Source of the DNA: Sthenelais limicola
Lineage: Eukaryota > Annelida > Polychaeta > Phyllodocida > Sigalionidae
Length of the DNA stretch: 64,000 nt
Direction: 5' to 3'
Assembly (NCBI GenBank): GCA_942159475.1
Contig: OW804094.1
Location: 46,310,966 to 46,374,965, forward strand
Below, in pieces: positions 55,097-64,000 of this stretch (positions within the stretch are counted from its first letter, which is position 1; each line of letters begins with the position of its first letter). The position numbers were made by a program, and so were the translations under genes. The notes below the pieces were generated by a model. The model did no database searches and had not been told where the DNA came from. It was given only the letters and a program-made list of their open reading frames with translations.

Positions 55097-56195
55097 ACGT
55101 CCATTTATTACGTTGCGTCAGGCTGTATAAGACAGCAGGCTTGTTAAAAGTAATAAATACAGGGTAAATAACAAGTTGGTTGAAGGAGCGTGAATATTGC
55201 ACAAGTTACGTAGCAATTAGTGCAATATTCTAAAAGACTGTTTAGGCCTATATATATATCCTTTTTTTAATGATATAAATGAAAACATTTATGTCATTAA
55301 GTTGAATTTCGGCCGTAAACTTAGAAAAAAATGCATTGGTTGCCATGACTACCACACATAACACACTCGTGAAATACGCACTGTGCATAACTCACTCTAG
55401 ATACGTTGTTCTGACTGTTGGGGCTGACCCAGATTTTCGCGTGACAAAAGTAAGATGGCTGCCGAGGTGCGTGCAGCTGGCAGGCCAATCTCAAAGACCT
55501 TGTTCAACGTTCATGCTCGCGTAAGGCCTTCTGCCTATGGAAATGCATAGTAATAAAAGTGTCTAATGTTCTAAATGAATTTTGAAGTGAAATAATTATG
55601 GGAAATGGCATAACAAGATGGAAAACTATGCAATGTTACATAATAAACTGATGGAAAGTTAACATTATAAATGGACCTAATAATCAGGGGTTTTCTCCCA
55701 GAGACAATTATACAGAAATGATGAAATAAAACATCAGAAAGAACGAACAAGTTGGTTGAAGTAGCGTGAATATTGCACAAGTTGCGTAGCAACAAGTGCA
55801 ATATTCTAAGTATTATAAACTTATTTATTATATGCTTTCAATTATAAAAATGGAAAGAAATCGAGTCATAAATTTGAATTTCGGTGGTAGTTGCCATGGC
55901 AACCGTATATAAAAAAATACAGGTTAACTAACGAGTTGCTTGAAGGAGCATGAATATTGCACTCGTTGCTACGCAACTCGTGCAATATTCTAAGCTACTG
56001 AAACCAACAAGTTAGTTAACAGATTTATTATACATGCTTTCAATCATGAAAATAGAAAAACATCGAGTGATAAATTTGAATTTTACCGGTAATCTTAGCA
56101 AAAAAACAGATTGGTTGCCATGACAATCCCACGTAAATCACTAGTGAAATACGCACTATGTGTAAATCATTCTAGATACCTTGTTTTCAGAGCAA
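55097..56195 (+). repeat. Dispersed repeat family with three 39-bp palindromes
   Basis: Three related units share AACAAGTTGGTTGAAGGAGC, a palindrome (55192-55230, 55768-55806, 55952-55990), then TTGAATTTCGG/TTGAATTTTACCGG, ATTGGTTGCCATGAC and GTGAAATACGCACT. Each palindrome has arms GAATATTGCAC/GTGCAATATTC and is exactly 39 bp. Unit 1 is about 55169-55430, unit 2 about 55745-55920, unit 3 about 55928-56190. Confidence 0.8.
55455..55520 (+). CDS. Candidate first coding exon, gene unknown
   Basis: TAAGATGGCTGCCGAG is a strong initiation context resembling the TISU element (SAASATGGCGGC). The frame gives exactly 22 codons (MAAEVRAAGRPISKTLFNVH then AR) before a GTAAGG donor, phase 0. No downstream exon could be identified and no family recognised, so chance is a real alternative. 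Confidence 0.25.
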
Positions 56196-57165
56196 TGCGT
56201 GTATAATAAATATTAAAATACAACTTGAACCAGAATTACCTGGAAATAAGAATAGACAACTCCGAGAGAGTGCCCAATCTATGAGAATGTGAGATGATGG
56301 TTGATTAATGGTATTGATCTCAGCAGATTTCCGTTTCTCCGGATGTTCTAGTTTTTAGAGAGTATCTAAGGTACTTGATGTGGAGATATTGTTTTAAATG
56401 AAAGTGAAAACGTCAATTTAATCTCTGTTCTATTAAGCTAGTGAAGGTTTTAATTGGGTCAATATCCTGCCCGGTGAGAGTTCTTCACCACTCCGCTGGT
56501 TGCTGTAAGAAGAGAGGCTTGAATGATATGGAAATATAATTAGGCACTCGCGGGAGTTGTAATAATGTCATTTGAAGGTGAATCACATAAATGTGTAGCT
56601 TCAAATAGAGACAGTAGCTTCAAATTGAGAGAGTATACATGATACAAAATAGAAGAATTATAAGTAAGGTTGGTAAATGGTGGATTTTAGTCAAGATTAG
56701 AGTTGACTGGTAAAATTCCGATATATAAGGAGATACATACTCAGGTGATACTCATGTCCCTTATTAGTACAAGATACAAGTAGGTTATGGAGCGTCCAAC
56801 ATAATCTAAAACCCAAATAGTAGAATTTCTTTAGAGTTAAGGCTTCCTTTGTCGAAATCCTGAAATTACAGGCTAAACCACTGACACATACTCTATAATA
56901 TCCATGGCATGCGCTGCTCTGTTTTAGCAGTAAATGGACTTTCCAGTGGATATCCTAAGATAAGTAATGTTGGTATGTATGGTGATCGGATTCAGGTAGG
57001 AAATGACCTGAGGTAAATGATTTAAAGATGTAAGGTGTGCGTGGGGCGGTTTGTAGATATGAGTGCCTACCCAGAAAGCACTGTTTACTTTAGACTAGCT
57101 GCAGCCTCCACACACTCACAAGCTTTCACTTTCTCACTACCCTAGACTTAGGCATGTTATCATAT
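56196..57165. other. Noncoding interval
   Basis: No ORF, repeat or RNA gene that I can support. Confidence 0.5.
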
Positions 57166-58105
57166 TTGTTGTTGTTGTTGTTGATACTTTTATTTGTCTT
57201 ATAATATGATTGACACTATCGGCGGGTACTGATCTCCCTGCATAAGGAGGATTTAAAGCCCTACCGTAGAAGTTGTAATAATGGAGGAGCAAAGGTAACA
57301 ATATTCCCTCCGATCGACCACAGGAGGGAGGCCTTTGCAGTTATTGGTATCGAGAAATATTATAGTTTTTGTGCAAGTAGCACCATGCGCAAGATAGGAA
57401 TTCCATACATATGGAATAGATTATTAAATATAATATAAATACAACGTAGAACATTAGGCTAGCAAATTTGGGAGAAATACAGCCTTAAACACCAAAGCCT
57501 ATACTGAGTATAGGCAGTCACAATTTGGTAATGAGTCGTAACGAGGGGAAATATGAGGAACCATGGTTGAGGAGGAGAGGAGAAATGTAGAGGCAAAAGA
57601 TGGACAAATATGTTGCAAGGGCGGAATAAATTTATGAATTTATAATTAATAGGGTTAAGAAAGTTGCTGTGGTATATTAATATGTTAGGTTGAGGGGAAG
57701 GGTTGTCTTAATATAGAAAGTTTCCATCAGCCCAGATAGCTGTCGATCTGGCAAGTTTGGCAAACTTGAGCGTGGTATCTGCAGAATGCAGGTTTGTGTC
57801 CAGCGAATTCCAATAGAATGGGATTTTGTAGTATATTGACTTCCTTATTTGCTCAAGCCTGGGGGTGGGGCACCTAAGAACAATTCTACCTGGCATGTGC
57901 TGCCTGGTTTGCCTTCGTTTTTCAGCGATTAGTTTAGTATTAGTTCTCATTCGGAATGCCTGTTGTAGGATGTGCAATCTCCTTCGCTCTCTCAATGGAA
58001 GCAGACTGAACTGCTGATGGTATTCATCCACATTCTGGAATCTATTAGTACGTGTTATAATCCGCAGTGCCCTGTTTTGTAAAATTTGTAAGGAATTAGT
58101 CTTAT
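57166..58105 (-). mobile_element. LINE 3' fragment
   Basis: The minus strand encodes the RT C-terminal end ([15 protein letters not shown], then to 57708 LPLRERRRLHILQQAFRMRT ... SIYYKIPFYWNSLDT) and a ~540-bp 3' UTR ending GACAAATAAAAGTATC plus (AAC)n at 57166-57185. Related to the LINE at 59.7-61.1 kb (shared RRRLHIL and KSILYRIPFSWN-type segments). Strongly 5'-truncated. Confidence 0.7.
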
Positions 58106-58261
58106 CATGATATTAACTATGTAAAACGCCAACACTTCCTGAATGGCAAGCGTATTTCACTTGAATTTACCCTACTATTATCTTTTAGAATCGATCTGAT
58201 GAGATTCTGGAAGGTTTTTTTTCTTTATAGATTCCCTCTAAACCACTTCCGTCCCCATAGA

Positions 58262-58505
58262 TCCGTCCCTATAGATCAGTATCAAGCCTATAGTTCAGTC
58301 TCAAGACTCCCTATAGATCAGTATCAAGACTTCCGTCTCCATAGATCAAGACTTCCGTCTCCATAGATCAAGACTTCCGTACTTCCGTCTCCATAGATCA
58401 AGACTTCCGTCTCCATAGATCAAGACTTCCGTCTCCATAGATCAAGACTTCCGTACTTCCGTCTCCATAGATCAAGACTTCCGTATCCATAGATCAACCC
58501 AACCC
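58262..58505 (+). repeat. 22-bp minisatellite
   Basis: Units AGATCAAGACTTCCGTCTCCAT, with several longer variants where ACTTCCGT is doubled. Confidence 0.9.
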
Positions 58506-58536
58506 TGTCACGTATAGAATGAAAAAAAAAGCTAAA

Positions 58537-58610
58537 GGACCTGACGAGGCTCGAACCCTCAACGTTCTCCGCAGAAGTCGAGCAGCCTAACCACTGCACT
58601 ACAGAGCTGG
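58537..58610 (-). ncRNA. tRNA-like sequence (SINE head or tRNA pseudogene)
   Basis: The minus strand has an A box TAGTGCAGTGG and a B box GGTTCGAGCC at tRNA spacing, with a T-arm stem that pairs (TGAGG/CCTCG). The acceptor arms do not pair, so it is not a working tRNA. A run of T on the minus strand follows at about 58522-58530, as in a pol III terminator. Confidence 0.5.
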
Positions 58611-58958
58611 TGGAGATATGGCGGCTGAATGTTGCTACCGTACCCGGACCGCTTAGAGTTCAAGGCGACTTTCGAATGAAATCCTCCGTGCGCTATATAG
58701 ACTACCGTACACAATGCAACGCCAAGTGAATGTGCACATGAGTGGGTATGCCGAAGGATCTTCACATCTCTTCCGGTCTACGAAACGTAAGCACGTATAG
58801 CTTCTGAACTGGCCATTCATTTATTACTCGATTCCCGTCGACTAAATCTTCGCTATCGGGCTCAAACACTATTTAAATCATTTCTACCGATTCAAATCTT
58901 TTATTTATTTCTTTTTTAAGTCCCTAGACACACGCAACACGGCATTCGAGAACCGGAA

Positions 58959-59286
58959 GTGTCCGATGCTTTGGATAGCAAGCAGCAGAACCTTGCGAAA
59001 ACAGGCCGGCTTGCTGAACATAAACATTAGCGAATACGCACCTCTGATTGGCTGTTTCTCCGCTAAGCCCCGCCCACTTCACTTGGCCAGCCGTCGCGGT
59101 ATCATTTAGATTTCGACTAACGCGGTGTCCGATGCTTTGGATAGCAAGCAGCGGAACCTTGCAAAAACAGGCCGGCTGGCTGTACATAAACATTAGCAAA
59201 TACGCTCCTCTGATTGGCTGTTGTGGCTGAAGCTTCATTCGGTCAGCCGTCGCGGTATTATATAGGTTCCGATTAAAGCAGTGCAA
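58959..59286 (+). repeat. 166-bp tandem duplication
   Basis: Copies start GTGTCCGATGCTTTGGATAG at 58959 and 59125 and share ACAGGCCGGCT, TCTGATTGGCTG and CAGCCGTCGCGGTAT. ACCGGAAGTG before the first and ACTTCCGGT after the second form an inverted flank. Confidence 0.9.
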
Positions 59287-59436
59287 TCACTTCCGGTCTC
59301 ATAGAAAGGCTGACGACTCGCATGTCTTTGCATGATATTTTGGATGTTTTTGGATGTTTTTGGACGGAATAAAGAAGGTTTGTCTATCTTTTTTGCTCTA
59401 ACATTAAGGAAATCTCATCAATTCTCTTCTAAAAGC

Positions 59437-59555
59437 AATAATTTCCTCGGATTTTTCTGCTCGCGGTGTCTATAGCGTCAGGGAATTCTCGGGCTTCGCC
59501 CTCGAACTCCCTGACGCTATAGACACCGCGAGCAGAAAAAACCTCGGAAATTATT
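59437..59555. repeat. 119-bp palindrome
   Basis: 58-bp arms around a TTC loop, with only a few mismatches near the inner end and at 59450. The arm includes CTGCTCGCGGTGTCTATAGC. Confidence 0.95.
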
Positions 59556-59670
59556 CCTTAAACTACACTCAGGGAGGTATATACAGAGGGAGCAGAACCG
59601 AGGTTCAATGCGTGGTACCCCCATAGTTAAGAGTAATGCCACTACAGCTTGTGGCGCTAACTACAGAAAT

Positions 59671-61085
59671 AGAAATTGATATTGATATTGAAACGGTTTT
59701 ATTTATAGTATTCTGTGAAGACAATTCTCCAGCTGGGTGGGAGGTTTGCCAGTCTTCTCTGGTCTTACAGTGGTGTAGCAGTGAACAATACCGCTACCGT
59801 CAATGACTGGAAGCGGCCCACTACTATTATTCAAATTCTGATATCTTACAGTTCATAATAAAATGGGTATCGGCGTGCAGTATGATATTGAGTGATTAAT
59901 TATTACACTCTCAAATGTCATTATATTAACAATTGGCTCTAAAACTTTGTACAGTGGTAAAGGGGGGAAGTCAGAAGTCAGTCAATGAAGTTATTATCGT
60001 TCCAGATGTACGTGGTTTTTGCTTTGGTTTTAAACATAGTTGTATCAATGATTTTGTGGGCCTCTGTTGGGAGCGCATTCCAGGAGAAGGGTATTCTGTA
60101 TAGAATTGATTTCCGAGTTTGTTCGGATTTGGGAACCTTCTGTTTTAGGGTTTTTCTACCCAAGGCGAAATTTCTCGTGTTAATAGCACGTAGGTCTAGG
60201 TATCCTGGAATTTGCGCCAGACGGTGGCCCGCTTGCAGGATATGCAGTCGTCTCCTATGTTTTAGGGGAAGAACGCCCTTTCTGATATGCAATTCATCTA
60301 CATTGGTTCTCGATGGAAGGTTGTAAATTGATCTTAGTATTTTGTTTTGAATTATTTGTAATTTATGTGTGAAATTTGTTGTATGGGAGTCATGATAGAT
60401 GTCTGATTGGTCTATTAGTGGCAGGACCATGACTTTATAGATTAGTAAAAGGGTTGATGTTGGTACTTTGTTTTTTAATTTTGTTATCTGCCAGCTTTTG
60501 TAGTTTAATAAATTTATTAGCTTTTGAATTTGTGATTTGAATTTTAAAGTATTTTCAATTTCGATACCTAAATATTTGTAATTGTCAACTTCTTGAAGCG
60601 ATTGTCCATTGAGAACCAATGTGTTTTCAGGCCTCAGGCACAGTTCATCTTTTGTCCACCTCGATCTCAGAACCGAATTTCTAAAAAAGGTTTGAATCTT
60701 GGATTTACTTAGGTTTAGCGATATCTTATTATCCATGTACCAGTAGTTCATGGCATTAAGGTCTTCTTGTAATTTTTTCGTTATGGGTTATTTCCTGAAA
60801 GATAAATTATGGTGTCATCAGCGAACATCTGGATTTTTGAATTTTTTATAAAGTTGGGGAGGTCATTAATGTATATATGTTGAATAATAGGGGGCCCAGG
60901 GTTGTACCCTGGGGGACCCCGCAGGTTATGTTTGTTTCAGGGGAGGTTAATTTGTTAACTGATACCATTTGATGTCGGTCTGAAAGGTAATCTTTAAACC
61001 AATCTAATTCTTTGTCTTTTATTCCAAATGTCATGAGTTTTCGAATAAGGCATTGGTGATTTACCGTGTCAAAAGCTTTAGCTTT
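59671..61085 (-). mobile_element. LINE fragment, RT core to 3' end, frameshifted
   Basis: The minus strand starts at RT motif A (KAFDTVNHQCL, 5' truncated near 61085), then TCGVPQGTTLGPLLFNIY. A frame change near 60875 leads to INDLPNF and QMFADDTIIYL, another leads into 59978-60751 (YKYLGIEIEN ... LQIIQNKILRSIYN ... RRRLHILQ). The 3' UTR ends TATAAATAAAACC plus a CAATAT-type tail near 59671. At least two frameshifts; inactive. Confidence 0.7.
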
Positions 61086-64000
61086 AGAAATAGACACATA
61101 GAAATAGACATGTGTGTCTATTTCTATGCTACTGTGAATCAGGTCCACCCACACCCACACCCATCCAATAGCCAACAATTGTATAGCTATTTTTAAGTAT
61201 GTGACTGTTATGGTGTTGCTGGGAAAAGGCAATCAAATTTACCTGGGCTACCAATGTGTCAAAGATTATGTATGCTGATGGAACAACTTATAATTATATA
61301 GCTGTTGTTTATTGATGTATGATTAAATGGTACTAGTGTCAACAAGAGCACTGCAGCGCCACCTGGTATACCATAGTGATAACACAACCCTGACAAGGAT
61401 CGTCCTGTGTGATCAGCCTGTGGCTTCCGCTCCCTTGTATATACCTCCCTGCTACACTTTATGCCTATCTATATTCGAATGATTATAATTAGTGCACTTA
61501 GCAAGTGCAACATGTGCATGTATATCTGTAGGTAAATATTGTATCCTTGTATAATCTCAATATCAATCTTCTAATATGAAGGTAAGAAAAGAATTGTATG
61601 CTTGTACGTTAAACTGGGACAAGTGAAAAACCATATACCAATTAAGGGACTTCACAACCCAGTATAAATAAAATTCTTTTTAAACAAAAAAGAAAAAAGG
61701 CATGGCTTCACAACAGGCAGAGCAGTTGGGCTGGTAAACCTGTTGCTGTCTGGTGGGTGTGACAAAGGTATGGCTGCCTTGAAGCACTTATAGAAACAAA
61801 GCTCCACCTGATAGGGGGCCTCCACTCAGAGCAGCCAATAGATTGTTAATGTGAATGTCTAAACTTGGGGAGCTTATGAGGACAATAACCACTCGGTTGT
61901 AATAGGGAGTTGCATAATTACTGCTAATGGTTAATGTAGAGTCTCATGGATCATGATGAATCTAGTTGATCTCGCTATAGCAGTATAATAATAACTCTAG
62001 TAGAGCAAAGGTCCACGTTTGGAGAACTGAAGTAGCTTTTATTGGGTCCAATCTCATAACATGTCAATCAGTCAATATATTAGGTGCAAAGCAGGACCAT
62101 AGTCAGAATGCACAGTCTACGTCAGTCTAGTCAGTAAACTCTAAGTCCAGTCCATTCAGTCAAGTCAGAGTAATCTTGTTAGGTCTTCATATTGGTAAGT
62201 CTGTACGAGGTGTATCTGTAGTCTCAAGTGTTCGTCTTCTAAGTGTTCATCGTCCGACTTGTCTTACTCTGACAGGACCTGGGGTCTTAATATATTTTTA
62301 GGATTGCATCATCTGACCTGGGCCTTGCAGCCCCTAATAGCATCGCATTAGGATTACTTAGTATAGAAGGATTGGAAGGGTGACTTGCATCACTCCAGAA
62401 GTCCAGAGATGAGCTTGCGAGCGACTTATCCCGGATGCAATGTACTCTAAATCTATGGAGGAACGGGTCTGGCACAATACCCTGACTCATGTCATCACGA
62501 GTGGGCAATGCCACAAACCGCGTCCTATTGCGATAACGGATAACACACTGACTGACTATGGCCAAGTTTCATCAATACAATTAATTACTTTATTTAGGCA
62601 CCTTAATCACTTAAACAATAAAACAATGAAATTAACTCTTAACCCGTAACACACATAAATATACTCAGACGTTAACAAATGACTGGCAAGTAGCAGCGAA
62701 TAGAAAATCTATTGGTAACGCAATTGGTAATGAGCTGTTCCACTGTGGCAAGTAGCGGCCAATAGGGACCAATGAATGGCGAATGGCAATCTATTCACCA
62801 AAGAAATCAAAACGTTTTGATTCTTGGGCGAATGACAGCAAGTTGTGGCCAATGACTTGCCACCCATTTGCACCACCTCCTCCACTATGGCAAGTAGCAT
62901 TACCAATAGAGTGGCCAATTATTGGCCGCTCTATTGGTAACGCTATTGGTAATGCTACTTGCTGATAGTGGAGGCCACCTATACATAGATTTCACATGAC
63001 GTCACCCGGTTGGCTGGGGAACCGTACTGGCCGCCATGACAGGGGTCAGCGCTACCCTTGCATCTATGGCATGGTTATCAAAACAAGCTGATGAACCCCA
63101 CAATTGTGGATACTTGAGTAATACCACACTAAAGAAAGATGACCTAACCTATCAAGAAAGGTTTGTTTAGGCACATTAAAACTGGTTAATGTTAAAACAG
63201 CCAGAAAACGGTATTTTCAAGTATCGCAGCATACATAGCCATTTAACGAGCCCCCTGCAATAGCGACAGCTGTGACGTCAGTGGAATCTTTGTATTAGGC
63301 TTATGTAATCCCAGGCAGGCTGTGGCTCACCCCTCACCCCTCAGCCAAGTGTTAATGACTTATTACGGGTTTGCAGCATGGACATCTAATTATTTTGCTC
63401 ATCTTAATTACAATATTTTACCATTGGAAAGTAAATAGCGACATGTCTGCCATTGCAAATCAACATCACTGAATTGATCTTGCTTAATGACATCACTCTA
63501 AGAACTTAATTAGCCTCAGTAAGGCAACTGAAAGCAACCAATTATTGGTCATGAGACAATCAATCCAACTCTCAGTCGGAAGCAAATCTCATGAAATTTA
63601 CCTTGGATTTTTGGGTAATAGGCCTACCAATGTTTTTGGATTGATTCCGAATCTGCCAAGTTGCACTTTATAACACCAAGTGGCACTTTGTGACCTTTGG
63701 GAAATTTTAATCATAAAATTACCTTGGTGTGTGTAAGCGGGGGAGGGGGAGGCGGGGAGGGGGGAGGCGAGGAGAGTTGCAAGGGTGCTCACTGTAAATA
63801 AGTCAACTACTCAACTCCAGTGTCTCAGTTCAAGTGCCTATTCAGTATATTATATAATGATAAGGTTATATAGAGTTATGAGTATAGACTTCTAAATTTG
63901 TTCAATTAACCTCTCTCTAGGCTTTCTTATTCTCTGAGAGATTTGAGGTTTTACTTCAACTGCTTGATTCTTTAAGACTACTGTTTCTTTTGCCTGAGGT
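61086..64000. other. Noncoding right end of the window
   Basis: No exon supported. It contains a short inverted repeat at the LINE edge (about 61087-61130), GTCAGTC-rich sequence (62060-62180), CCAATAG/CTATTGG-rich sequence with a nested palindrome (62882-62971), and GGGGAGG-rich DNA near 63740. Confidence 0.45.
62882..62971. repeat. Nested inverted repeat
   Basis: Outer arms of about 28 bp (CCACTATGGCAAGTAGCATT and its complement) surround an inner palindrome GTGGCCAATTATTGGCCGC. Confidence 0.85.

Noticed and set aside
58537..58610. Functional tRNA gene
   Set aside because: Acceptor stem does not pair; kept only as a tRNA-like sequence.
61340..61366. Fourth CTCF-like site (CCAGGTGGCGCTGCAG)
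   Set aside because: Only the core matches and it stands alone, far from the retroelement cluster.

Overview
This is an AT-rich, intron-bearing animal nuclear genome segment, most likely from a marine invertebrate (inference from gene structure and transposon types; the sequence does not name the species). One conserved cellular gene is certain: MRI1, methylthioribose-1-phosphate isomerase of the methionine salvage pathway. It lies on the minus strand as five coding exons between 22557 and 37055, joins in frame at every splice junction, and gives a protein of about 362 residues. Nearly everything else is mobile DNA or repeats.

Layout. 1-15.1 kb: I read this as a PIF/Harbinger DNA transposon with a possible accessory gene (plus strand, about 1.4-1.9 kb) and a DDE transposase gene (minus strand, 14.1-15.06 kb), split by a minus-strand, envelope-bearing LTR retroelement (about 2.9-13.9 kb). 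That retroelement keeps an integrase fragment, a chromodomain-like tail, an Env of the baculovirus F / errantivirus type, several accessory ORFs including one with a RING-like zinc finger, a polypurine tract and a 3' LTR. It is 5'-deleted and has frameshifts. 15.15-18.26 kb: a 5'-truncated non-LTR retrotransposon (LINE) with a long intact ORF. 18.3-22.5 kb: noncoding DNA with simple and tandem repeats.

22.5-37.1 kb: MRI1. Its introns hold minisatellites, a 68-bp palindrome, a small non-autonomous LTR element (29.67-31.13 kb) and a degenerate LINE (31.8-34.9 kb). 38.5-54.8 kb: a young Gypsy-type LTR retrotransposon bounded by a CGTG target duplication. Its 5' part (24 bp of host flank, LTR, gag and the start of pol) is tandemly triplicated with a 2756-bp period. 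The gag next to pol has lost one base, while two upstream gag copies are intact. Pol has protease, RT, RNase H and integrase and ends in AT-hook-like motifs; a further ORF region of unknown function lies before the 3' LTR.

55-64 kb: a repeat family carrying three 39-bp palindromes, two further LINE fragments, a 22-bp minisatellite, a tRNA-like pol III promoter sequence, a 166-bp tandem duplication, a 119-bp palindrome and a nested inverted repeat. A 22-codon stretch at 55455-55520 with a good start context and splice donor could be a first exon. No rRNA, CRISPR array or prokaryotic operon structure is present.
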